Shown: positions 49,121-58,767 of the stretch, piece by piece
Numbering within the stretch: position 1 is the stretch's first letter
Layout of the letters: the number at the start of each line of letters is the position of its first letter
From: Cryptomeria japonica
Lineage: Eukaryota; Streptophyta; Pinopsida; Cupressales; Cupressaceae
DNA length: 64,000 nt
NCBI RefSeq assembly: GCF_030272615.1
Contig: NC_081413.1
Coordinates: 163,153,080 to 163,217,079 of the forward strand
Direction: 5' to 3'
Notes under the pieces: generated by a model
The model's database searches: none
What the model was told of the DNA's origin: nothing
What the model saw: only the letters and a program-made list of their open reading frames with translations
Made by a program: the position numbers and the translations under genes

Positions 49121-50693
49121 AGATGCTTTAATCTTATGTTTGGATAATGTTAATGATTCCTAGGTAATAGATTTTGGGGCTTCATTTCATGCTACACCCC
49201 ATAGAAAATATTTTCTAGATTATTTTCAAGGTGATTTTGGACAAGTATATTTGGGTGATGATGAGCCCTATCAAATTGTTGGAAAAGGAAAGATAAAGAT
49301 CAAGTTGCAGAATGGAAATGACTGATTTCTGCAGGAGGTAAGACATGTTCCTAATTTAAGAAGAAATTTAATTTCTGCAGAGCAACTAGGTAGTGAAGGT
49401 GGCATAGTTACCCTCTCAGACAGTATGTGGAAGGTCACTAAAGGATCATTAGTAATAGCTAAAGGTGCGAAGGTAGGCACATTATATCTGTGTATAGGTA
49501 ACACTTACTCTACCCTAGCTGCTATAGATAAAGTTACTGCAGGGACAACAACAATAAATGTTGCAAGAACAGATTCGATAATGTGGCACCATAGGCTAGG
49601 GCACATGAGTGAGAAAGGGATGAAAACCCTTCACTCCAAAAATCTATTGCCAGGACTAAAGAAGATTGATTTAAAGTTCTATGAAAACTGTGTTTATGGT
49701 AAACAGAAAAGAGTCAGATTTCTCAAGGTTGGGAAAGAGAAGAAGAGTGAGAAGTTAGAGCTTGTACATTCAGATGTATGGAGACCGGCTCAGGTATCAT
49801 CTCTTGGTGGCTCTTGTTATTATGTTATTTTTATTGATGACTCAACCACAAAAACATGGGTATATTTCCTAAAACAAAAATCAGATGTTTTTGAAACTTT
49901 TAAGAAATGGAAAGCTTTGGTTGAGAATGAGACAGGAAAAAAATTGAAGTGTCTCAGATCAGATAATGGAGGTGAGTATTGCAGCAAAGCATTTGAAGAT
50001 TATTGCTCCTTAAATGGGATTCGAAAGCAGAAGACAGTTCCAGGAACTCCACAGGAAAATGGTGTGTCGGAGAGAATGAATAGGACTATCATGGAACGTG
50101 CGAGGAGCATGAGATTGCATGCTGGATTGCCCTTACATTTTTGGGCAGATGTTGTATATGCTGCTGTCTATTTGATGAATAGAGGACCTTCAACCCCTTT
50201 GGATGGTGGTATTCCAGAGGAGGCATGGACTGGTAAAAAGGTAAATTATTCTTTTCTAAAAACTTTTGGTTGCGAAGCTTTTGTCTATGTTGATAAAGAA
50301 AAAAAAACCAAGCTTGATGTTAAATCTCAGAAATGTACCTTCATTGGATATGGGATAGATGAATATGGCTATCGGTTATGGGATTTTGAAAATAAGAAAA
50401 TAATTAGAAGTAGAGATGTTATATTCAATGAGAAGGTTATGTATAAAGAATAGATGTAGGAAAAGAAGCATGAACAGGACAAACAAGAACATGTGGTGTT
50501 GGATGAGATTCCTGAAAATGAAATGCCATAGGTACCTGATGCTCAACAACAACAGATTGTCCCACAAACTCCTATAAGTGTTAGACGTTCTATGAGGACA
50601 AGTAGACCCCCTGAAAGATTTTCTCCTTCTTTGTATTCTATTTTATTAACGGATTCTAGTGAACTAGAAGAATATGAACAACAATGCAGGTAG
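49121..50693 (+). pseudogene. copia E protease and integrase
   Basis: This continues the gag frame without a shift as far as 50693. The protease site reads VIDFGASFHATP near 49164-49199, with Ser of DSG changed to Phe. A long open stretch (49425-50453) holds GAG-pre-integrase (MWHHRLGHMSEKGMKTL) and integrase with Asp in ELVHSDVW, Asp in CLRSDNGGEYCS and Glu in PQENGVSERMNRT. All three catalytic acids are present. The CX2C of the zinc region is damaged (ENCVYGK). Stops lie at 49161, 49323, 50451, 50457 and 50691. Confidence 0.92.
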
Positions 50694-52149
50694 ATGCCAA
50701 ACAACAATGGGAGCTAGGCATGAAAGAGGAGATGGACTCCTTGATGAAAAATAAGACTTGGGACTTAGTCCCTTTACTTGTAGAAAAAAGAGCCTTACCT
50801 AACAAATGGGTTTATCGGCTGAAGGAGGAGGAAGGAGGTTAGAAAAGATATAAGGTCAGACTTGTGGTAAAAGGTTTTGCACAGAAAAGGGTATAGATTA
50901 TGATGAAATATTTTCTCTAGTTGTAAAAATGACTTCAATTAGAACTGTACTTAGTCTTGTGGTTGTAGATGATTTACATCTTGAACAATTAGATGTCAAA
51001 ACAGCTTTTCTCCATGGAGATTTGGAGGAGGAAATTTACATGTTGCAACCACAGAGATATGAGGTCAAAGGTAAGGAGAACTTGGTGTGCAGGTTGAAGA
51101 AAATTCTTTATGGCCTAAAGCGAGTACCCCGACAATGGTATTTAAAATTTGATAGTTTCATGGTTGAACACGGTTATCATATATGTCATTCTGATCATTG
51201 TGTATATTTTAAGAGATTTGATAATGGTAGTTATATTATCCTGTTGCTTTAGGTTGATGACATGCTTGTTGCTGGGTCTAACATGCAACATATAAATGAT
51301 CTTAAACAAAAATTAGCTAGGTCATTTGCTATGAAGGATTTGGGTGCAACTAAGCGAATTCTCAGTATGAGGATTACACGGGACAGGAAAAATATAACCT
51401 TGAATTTGTCCCAAAGTGAGTATATAAAGAAGGCGTTGAAAAGATTTAACATGTAGGATGCAAAAGCAGTAGTACACCTTTGGCTAGTCATTTCAAATTG
51501 ACTAAGGAGATGTGCCCAAAGGCACAGGAAGAGGTTAATAAAATGTTTAACATCCCGTATTCATCAGCTGTTGGCAGTCTGATGTATGCAATGGTATGCA
51601 CAAGGCCAGATATTGCACATGCAGTGAGAGTTGTGAGCAGGTTTATGAGTAATCCAGGTATGGAACATTGGAATGCTATGAAATGGATTCTTCGATATTT
51701 GAAAGGAACTACTACAAAGGCATTATGTTTCAAAGGATCTAATGCTGCTCTGAGTGGATTTGTTGACTCTGATCTGGAAGGTGATATTGATTCATGGAGG
51801 AGTACTACAGGGTATGTTTTTACTAAAGGGGGAACTGCAGTCAGTTGGATTTCTAGGTTGCAAAAGGTTGTTGCACTTTCAACCACTGAAGCTGAGTATG
51901 TTGCTGCTACAGAAGCAAGCAAGGAGATGATTTGGTTACAATGTTTTCTGGAGGAATTGGGTCAGACACAGGAGGATTGCCCATTGTATACTGATAGCCA
52001 GAGTGCCATTCATCTTGCGAAGAACTCTGTTTTTCATTCAAGGACAAAGCACATTCAGCTCAGGTACCACTTCATCCGAACTATTTTGGAGGAGGGTCAG
52101 TTACGACTTGAGAAGATTCACACAAGTGAGAATCTTGCTGATATGTTCA
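50694..52149 (+). pseudogene. copia E reverse transcriptase and RNase H (interrupted by F)
   Basis: Frameshifts near 50690 and 50885 precede the reverse transcriptase core (LEQLDVKTAFLHGDLEEEIY). The catalytic box at 51250-51261 has the Tyr replaced by a TAG followed by VDDM. RNase H is open at 51480-52154, with VDSDLEGDID, STTEAEYVAA and YTDSQSAIHLAKN supplying the acidic residues. Element F enters within the LADMF motif. The remaining 22 codons are at 57065-57130, ending VGFLD and a stop. Confidence 0.92.
52145..52149. repeat. target-site duplication GTTCA of element F, left copy
   Basis: It is identical to 57064-57068. Removing F and one copy restores the RNase H reading frame of copia E across the site. 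Confidence 0.95.
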
Positions 52150-52285
52150 TGTAAGATTTTGCCAAAATCAAGAGCTCAATGAAATGTACAAAATAGAGAC
52201 ACAATATAGGACAAGAATAAACTGTATTCTCATCAATAAAAAATGATCAATAATGTCAAATTACATACAATGTAGATGAGCTTGC

Positions 52286-52293
52286 TTATATAG
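52286..52293 (-). promoter_or_regulatory. TATA box in the F LTR
   Basis: The minus strand reads CTATATAAGC. The same box occurs in the 5' LTR at 56749-56756, where it would drive the genomic transcript. Confidence 0.7.
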
Positions 52294-52349
52294 GCAAGGC
52301 TAGGGATATGTGAGCACACAAACATGACATGTGGCTCAATAAAAAACAA

Positions 52350-52381
52350 GGGTAGGTAGGAAATAGGTGTGGGTAGGTAGG
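52350..52381 (-). promoter_or_regulatory. paired CCTACCTACCC motifs upstream of the F TATA box
   Basis: GGGTAGGTAGG occurs at 52350-52360 and 52371-52381 on the plus strand, 21 bases apart. The same pair is at 56813-56823 and 56834-56844 in the other LTR. In the direction of transcription the motif reads CCTACCTACCC and lies about 60-90 bases upstream of the TATA box. It contains ACCTACC, the plant AC-element type bound by R2R3 MYB factors. Binding here is inferred. Confidence 0.55.
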
Positions 52382-52600
52382 AGAAATAATATAATAGTCC
52401 ACATGAGGTGGATCACCCACTGAATGTGTAGTGTAACAACAAGATCAACACCATAAAAGGTGGAATTTCTCCTACACACACTATCTCAATGTGGCACAAA
52501 CACCCAAGTGTCTCATACCCAAACTACTATGAAATGCATTTCCTAAGTAAACTTAAGTAAGTGTAATAATATCCAAGATGAATAATTATTTACACCAACA

Positions 52601-52607
52601 CCCCCCC
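52601..52607 (-). other. polypurine tract of element F
   Basis: The minus strand reads AAGGGGGGG immediately before the 3' LTR start. A 10-bp inverted repeat overlaps it (see findings). Confidence 0.85.
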
Positions 52608-52803
52608 TTAAGTGCAACTTAGGGGAATGCACTTAAGTCAACAATGCAACTAAGCAATGCAAGATGGGTCCCGGCTACGAGGCCATGTTAAGTACCCATA
52701 TACAAATGCAAATGCAATCTCCCATAAAGCGGGGAAAGAGAGAAAAACCCAATGGGAAAAAACCCTCCCCCCAAAAAGATGAAAAACTAGATACAAAGAA
52801 CTC

Positions 52804-55080
52804 TCATAGAAGAATGTGAAGGACAAAACCCCATGTGAGGAAAAAGTCCCCCCCATATGAGAGAAGAAGAGAAGCTAGGAAGCCCCCCCTCAATGTGGAA
52901 TCTGCACCAATGATAGAAGCTCGATGTATGAAGAAACTGCTCCACGAACATCGAACAACATTCCTCCCCTTAGGAAGAAACAAAACCAAAGGTGTATCCA
53001 TGAAGTCTCCCCAATCATGAAGGGAAGATGTATGAAGAAAACTCATGATGAAAGGAATCTCTGAAAACTGCTCAAGTATCCCCATGTCGATGCTGAAAGA
53101 TACCCCCTCCAAAGGTGGTAAACTGTGCCACACTGCTGAAAAAGGCACTCCAAGATCTAGTGGAGATGGATGTAGAACATGTCCCAAAGACTCACATGTC
53201 TCCTCAAAACATAAAGATACCTTCTCCAACTGCTATACATAAGTATCCGCAATCATGTCAACCTCAAAAGAATGATCATGTAGAGAATGAACAAGAGGGT
53301 CAGAGTGTGCCCTCGCAACAATCGAAGAAGGATCACCTTCATCAAAGAGAAGATGAATGTCATCAATGATGTCTCCCAAATCTGCAATGTAGGATTCCAT
53401 AAATAAACCTGCAATGTCTGTCAAGTAATCATCCCATGAATCTGAAGGTGGAAGACAATAAATATCCTGCTGCACTGAATCACATGAAGGCAAAACTATT
53501 GCACTATCCGTATCATCAGGTGCAATAGGTGATGTGATATCAATATGAGGAGATGAAATACAAGGTTCAAGAATGGTGTCACATGTGAGAATCCCCATGT
53601 TCAAGTGCCCAAAGTTCTCCTCAAAATCTGAACCATCACAAGAAGTGTGATCATCATGTATAGAATCATCAAATGTGAAATCATCATCATCAACAAAATC
53701 TGAAAAGGAGTATAACCGAGATGCATGATCAACCACCCCAGTCACAATGATAGCTCTAGTCTCCAAGTCTCTAATGAAAACTGAGTCAGGTGTGAACTCC
53801 ACGACTCTCTTAGTTGTGCCATGTGTGATTTGATAGATAGAAAGGAGATTGTTTGTCAAGTGGGGTACCCACAACACATCATTGAAGGAGTTATCCCCAA
53901 TGTCAATAGATCCTTTCCCAATCACATCCATGTATGTATGATTGCCCATCAAAATCTGTGGCATGGTGCAAGGCTCAAATGTAGAGAACATAGACTACGA
54001 AGATGCCATATGATGAGAAGCCCCTGAATCTAGAAGCCATCTCTCTGAATTATGACTAATAGTAGCACATAGAGCTTTTCCTTTTCTTGTTCCAAAAGAG
54101 TGAGTCTTCCCACTTGTAGAAGCCATGAATGCTTGCCCTTTTCCTTTTGAATGTGAGGAAGTGGAAGTTGATGAATCATCCTTCTTGTAGACTTTAGGCA
54201 AATCAATGTTATGCTTTTTGATGATATGTGTAAGCTCATCAATCTTCTTAGAATGGCAATGATGCTTCTCGTGACCAATCTTTTTACAATAAGCACAAGT
54301 AGTTCTCTCCCTCTTTGGTGAATTATCTCTCTTGGAAGAGGATGAATCTCCTTGTTGTGGAGAAGATGGTGCTTTTTCTTTAGGCTTTGATTGCCATTTC
54401 TTCTTGTTTCAGTTGTCCTTTACTTGATTTCCTTTGTTCCCTTGATTTGCCACTAATGCTTGAGACTTAGAAGCCTTAAGAATGCCCATGCTTATCAACT
54501 TAGTTTGTTCCATCATCAACATTTCATTGAAAGCATCAAATGTAGGCATTGTGTAGCTTGAACCCATTGTCATCCTATGGGTTTGGAAACTAGAAACAAA
54601 TGCTGCATATTCTTGTGGAAGCTTGCCTATCAAGTTGAATATCAATTGAGTATCCTTCTTATCAATGCCACAATCTTTGAATTGTGCCCTCAACTCATTT
54701 GCCTTAGTGACATAATCTTGTATAGTATCAAGGTTCTTGGGATCTAACATGGTGAGATCACTATCAATTTGATATCCCCTAATCTCGTCAACTTGACCAT
54801 ACAAGTCTTGAAACTTTTGCCAAACATCCTTGATTAGAGTACACTTCTCAATATGAAAAATGAGATCCTTTGATACATACTTTCTTAAGGTACCAATTGC
54901 CATGATATTTTTAGTGAGCCAATCCAAGTGACCAACTAGATCAACCTTAGGATTAGCGGGAGCAACAATAGTTCCATCAATGTAATGAGTGAGTCCTTTT
55001 TCCATAAGTTTACTCCATGCATCAATTTTTCAAGTAGCATAATTATGAGGAGTTAAGAGAGGAAAATTAGATGAACCCAT
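52804..55080 (-). pseudogene. element F single frame: Gag, zinc knuckle, protease, acidic tail
   Basis: From the ATG at 55080 (MGSSNFPLLTPHNYAT) the frame stays in phase for 758 codons. Four stops interrupt it, at codons 17 (TGA), 224 (TGA), 362 (TAG) and 616 (TAG). Capsid sequence covers about 20-210. The zinc knuckle CAYCKKIGHEKHHC is at 262-275 with all four ligands. The protease WLLDSGASHHM is at 348-358 with the catalytic DSG intact. After the protease, residues about 461-490 are very acidic (FVDDDDFTFDDSIHDDH), and the tail runs acidic and Ser-rich to 615. A further 142 in-phase codons end at 52804. Usual copia integrase should follow the protease but does not. The tail is unknown to me. 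Confidence 0.85.
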
Positions 55081-56598
55081 AGCAGCAAAAAGGAAGGAAC
55101 ACAAGAGCACAAAAGCACAAGAGACACCCCCCCAAATTCACTCAATCGAAGTACCCCCCCAAAAATGATGATTTTGGCACTTTATATGTAGTGCGTGTAC
55201 AATAGGCCACTTGCAAACAATGGCAAGGTGGACTTCTGATTTTGTTTTACAACTTTCCTAATAGCCTAAGAACTACAAAGCAAAAGATCAAAAGATAGAT
55301 CTATGCAATACAAATGCCAAATTGGCCAAATAAGGCCATATGATGCAAGTACAATTTCTACCCACAATTGCTGCAAACTGATAGCATATTCTGAGAGTAG
55401 ACAAAAAATAATGCACTTTCAAAAAAAAATGGCACCTAAAAAGGAGTTCGTATGAGCCTGAACGGAGACCTGGAAGTTGCAGAAACGGGGATTGGATAGG
55501 TACAGTCACCAAAAACTAAGAATTCTAAAAAATCTGTACATCAAAATCAGAAAATAATTCCACCATGTGAAAGTACACGAAATTCTAGCCCATTTAAAAA
55601 AAAATGGCACCCAAAAAGAAGCAAAAATGAGCAAGTTATGTATGGTCATTTGAAGTTGAACTGCAAAATCAAAAAGCTCAATGAGAGGGGCCTGCAAAAT
55701 TTTTGAAAAATGATGACATCAGCAAACTACGGGGTTAAATTTGATGGTCGTATGACCATCACAAAAACTTTTCCTCCCTGCTAACTGGACGTCCGTACTA
55801 TACGGACTACTGACTGGGCAGGTGACTGTGCAGTACGGATGATGATGTGGCACTGTACAGTGGCATACAGACGGACTGTGTGGCGCAGGTGACGTGGCGT
55901 ACGAAAGTCGACCGCGGGCCAATGGCCGCCTGCCATGTGGCGGACGCAGGTTCGTCGAATTAGTTGACCGCTAGGGAGGGAGGCGCTGCCGGAGGTGGTA
56001 GAGACTGGCAGGCCCGATGCCAAGAGGGTCGATGGCGGGCCGGGAACCGAGGTGGCCGGCGGGGGAGCTGAGCTGCCAGCGGTGGTGGTGGCGGGAGAGT
56101 CCAGCACGACGGTGGTGACAAGAAACTCTGGCGCAGTGGCGACGGGCGACGTAGACCTGCACGGGCGGCGACGGCAACGTGCTCAGGTGGTACACTGTAG
56201 CGGGAGGACACGTCGGCAGTGGCGGTGGTGGGTATAGGTACACGGCGCTGACAATGGTAGGTCCGGACCTGCAACACTTGCGACACGTAGGTACGGACTA
56301 CACGGGGGGGGGTTTGCGGACCCCCCAAAAATAGCACAAAAAACCCCTTTTTTTTAATTTTTTTGCTTTTTTTTTTTTTTTTTAATTTTTTGAAATCCGT
56401 ACGATAATAGCCAAAATGGGGAAAAACATTTTCTCACCAAAATAGGTCAACTTTATAGTCAAAATTTATGGAAACGGTCACCTGAACGCAATGACAAGGT
56501 CGGATCTGGTCTAGGACGCCTCCAAAAGATGCTGCTCCTCAGATCTGCCTCTTGACGTCGCAATAATGCCTCTTCAAGTCGAATCAATGAAGCCCCAA
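55081..56598 (-). other. element F leader between primer site and gag
   Basis: A 1.5-kb leader is long for a copia element. Its middle part (about 55775-56330) is strikingly GC-rich and CpG-dense, next to a T-rich tract near 56341-56390. Short hairpins occur at 55743-55760 and 55791-55807. Frames of 80 to 125 codons in the GC-rich part are low in complexity and are not called as genes. Confidence 0.7.
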
Positions 56599-56612
56599 TG
56601 GCTCTGATACTA
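56599..56612 (-). other. primer binding site of element F
   Basis: The minus strand reads TAGTATCAGAGCCA beside the LTR edge at 56613. One base differs from the initiator-Met tRNA complement (GG to AG). Confidence 0.82.
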
Positions 56613-57063
56613 TGTGAGATTTTGCCAAGATCAAGAGCTCAATGAAATGTACAAAATAGAAACACAATATAGGACAAGAATAAACTGTATTCTCATTAAT
56701 AGAAAATGATCGATAATTTCAAATTACATACAATGTAGATGAGCTTGCTTATATAGGCAAGGCTAGGGATATGTGAGCACAAAAACATGACATGTGGCTC
56801 AATAAGAAACAAGGGTAGGTAGGAAATAGGTGTGGGTAGGTAGGAGAAATAATATAATAGTCCACATGAGGTGGATCACCCACTAAATGTAGAGTGTAAC
56901 AATAAGATCAACGCCATAAAAGGTGGAATTTCTCCTACACACACTATCCCAATGTGGCACAAACACCCAAGTGTCTCATACCCAAACTACTATGAAATGC
57001 ATTTCCTAAGTAAACTTAAGTAAGTGTAATAATATCCAAGATGAATAATTATTTACACCAATA
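56613..57063 (-). repeat. 5' LTR of element F
   Basis: It is the same length as the 3' LTR. The plus-strand end reads ACACCAATA, so the final CA has mutated to TA. It is followed by GTTCA (57064-57068). Confidence 0.95.
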
Positions 57064-57064
57064 G

Positions 57065-57130
57065 TTCACGAAGGCAGTTCCACAGGAGAAGCTAATTTCT
57101 TCATCAATTTCTGTTGGCTTTCTTGATTGA
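57065..57130 (+). pseudogene. copia E RNase H, last 22 codons after the F insertion
   Basis: It reads FTKAVPQEKL onward to VGFLD and a TGA. It is the natural end of the RNase H protein of copia E, displaced 4.9 kb by element F. Confidence 0.9.
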
Positions 57131-57210
57131 TAATTGTGAAATTTATACCAGTCGAGTCCTAGTGTTTTATCCAGTGGATGCTGCATGTACAGTGGTGTCG
57201 TGTAGTATTA

Positions 57211-57270
57211 GTCTCCAAGTGGGAGATTGTTCAGTGTGGAGCCTGATCAGTCTCCAAGTGGGAGATTGTT
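57211..57270 (+). repeat. duplicated polypurine tract region of copia E
   Basis: TCTCCAAGTGGGAGATTGTT occurs at 57211-57230 and again at 57251-57270, the second directly at the 3' LTR start. The working tract is AAGTGGGAGAT before TGTTGAAATG. Confidence 0.9.
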
Positions 57271-57732
57271 GAAATGTGGTGATTGATCAGCAAAATAATG
57301 TACACTTAGCACGTATCCTCACCGGGGTCCGGGGCCGGGCCGAGCCCTGGGCAGGGGTTCAGGGGTGGCAGCCCCAGAGAAAAGCAGGGATTCGAGGGCG
57401 GGAGCCCCCGAGAAAAAAAAAAATTGCCATTTTTTTTCGTTGATGAAAACCGACATTGCAATAAAACCCTAAAAAGGCTGACTTTGTTTTTGCCCTAAAA
57501 ACACATGTTATAAGTGGCTAGGATGCTTAAGGCATGATAAGGTTGATGTACTATTTTTTCTAGATAATAAGAAAGATTAGACGGCTGTGTATGGTGGACG
57601 TAACCCATTCTGGGTGAACCATGTTAAATCTCTGTATTATCTGTGTCTTGTTTTATTTCTTTACCATTTGTATTTAAATCTGCATATAATTGTTAGTTCA
57701 TATTTGCTTTGAATCTGCTTGAAACCCTAACA
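57267..57732 (+). repeat. 3' LTR of copia E
   Basis: It matches the 5' LTR but has an extra copy of about 32 bases: GGGGTTCAGGGGTGGCAGCC beside GGGATTCGAGGGCGGGAGCC. It is followed by TATCT. Confidence 0.94.
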
Positions 57733-57737
57733 TATCT

Positions 57738-58645
57738 CCCCACCAAAAATTGATCCTCGTGGCTACACATGGCCATTGGAGGTCAACCTAATCAGTAATT
57801 TACCTAGGGAACGCTATATAGAGACATAATATTGATTCATTTTGACATCTATTATCTATCTATAATGTTTGTGCATCCATGAAGTATTCATCATCAAGCA
57901 TTTTTAGAGATCTTCAAGGCTGCATATTCATCCTTCAAGCATTGTGGATGCAAGCATGTGTGTGTGATTAGGGTTTTTCATGTTCTTGTGTTTGCCATGC
58001 CATTACATTCGACATTTTTTATTGCATTCAAAGAGCATTGCATCATCATCAACAATTGTAGATCTAAGGTATATCTTTTTAACATTTATTTTAATATTTA
58101 TGTTATTTCATTCATGGTTAATTCATAAGTTGGGGTGTGGCATAGGCAAAGCCCTATCCCAAACCTTTTTGCCTTTCTTGTCCTGTGTAGAAAATAGGTG
58201 TGGAGATGTACTTGGGAGGATCAATAGAGTTCACAAAGATGAATAGGTTCAACTTTCAACGATGGAAAATTCAAATGACCATGGCAAATTGATACTACCT
58301 AGTCCTAAAAAATCAGGTCGAACTTCTGAGAGAAGATTCCAGACATCTTATCTACCCAGATCCAGATCGATGGCTCCGTGGGACATTTGTATCTTATTGT
58401 TTATTGTCTATTTACTTCAACTATCACCTATTTTTCCCTAATTTCAATCAATCCAATTCAACCCTTGGGAAAGAGGAAGTCAAACGCTAACCCAGATAAA
58501 TCTAATCAGAATTCTTAGCCCTTCCTTAGTGAGATTGAGGCTAGATCTATAAGGTTTGTCCTTATTTCCTCTTGCAATGGTCAATTTGGGATTGCTACAG
58601 TGGTTTTATCATTGAAACCCTAATTTCCAAATTTGAACCATCACA
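57738..58645 (+). repeat. D2, family-D LTR, right part
   Basis: It resumes the D sequence after copia E, with CCATTGGAGGT and a TATA-like CTATATAG at 57814-57821. GGTTAATTCATAAG follows, and the end reads GAACCATCACA. It is followed by AAAAT (58646-58650), the D2 target duplication. With 47509-47793 it totals 1193 bp. Near 57990 the uninterrupted GTGTTTGCCATGCC is the empty-site equivalent of the gypsy target in D1. Confidence 0.8.
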
Positions 58646-58767
58646 AAAATATAGGTATCAACAAATGTGCCAACTACTACATTTCTTGACTAGTCTAAAA
58701 GATAGAAAAAAATAGAAAAAAAGAGTTGGATATAGAACATATCAAACTACTAGGAATTGAATATTTC

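Larger units (their letters stand above)
52150..52600 (-). repeat. 3' LTR of element F
   Basis: On the plus strand it runs from TGTAAGATTTTGCC to TTACACCAACA. It has a minus-strand TATA box and paired CCTACCTACCC elements, listed separately. Confidence 0.95.
52150..57063 (-). mobile_element. non-autonomous copia-type retrotransposon F encoding Gag and protease only
   Basis: Two 451-bp LTRs, a polypurine tract, a primer site and perfect GTTCA duplications define a complete 4.9-kb insertion on the minus strand. One frame (52804-55080) codes for Gag, a zinc knuckle, an aspartic protease and an unknown acidic tail. No integrase, reverse transcriptase or RNase H sequence is found anywhere inside. 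By eye the LTRs differ at about 3 to 4 per cent, fewer than those of its host element E. It must have relied on enzymes supplied by another copia element. Confidence 0.93.
47794..57732 (+). mobile_element. complete Tork-like copia retrotransposon E, itself carrying element F
   Basis: The LTRs are 47794-48227 (434 bp) and 57267-57732 (466 bp). Perfect target duplications TATCT lie at 47789-47793 and 57733-57737. Inside are the primer site, gag, protease, integrase, reverse transcriptase, RNase H and a polypurine tract, in copia order on the plus strand. Element F (52150-57063) interrupts the last codons of RNase H. The LTRs differ by roughly 8 per cent by eye, mostly transitions. The element is dead through stops and frameshifts. 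Confidence 0.95.

Noticed and set aside
51488-51922. 144-codon minus-strand frame opposite RNase H of copia E
   Set aside because: It is the antisense shadow of the RNase H coding strand, which has clear family motifs.
55960-56337. Overlapping frames of 80-125 codons in the GC-rich block
   Set aside because: High GC removes stop codons in all frames. The predicted proteins are Pro/Arg/Ala or Gly/Val low-complexity strings without domain character, on both strands.
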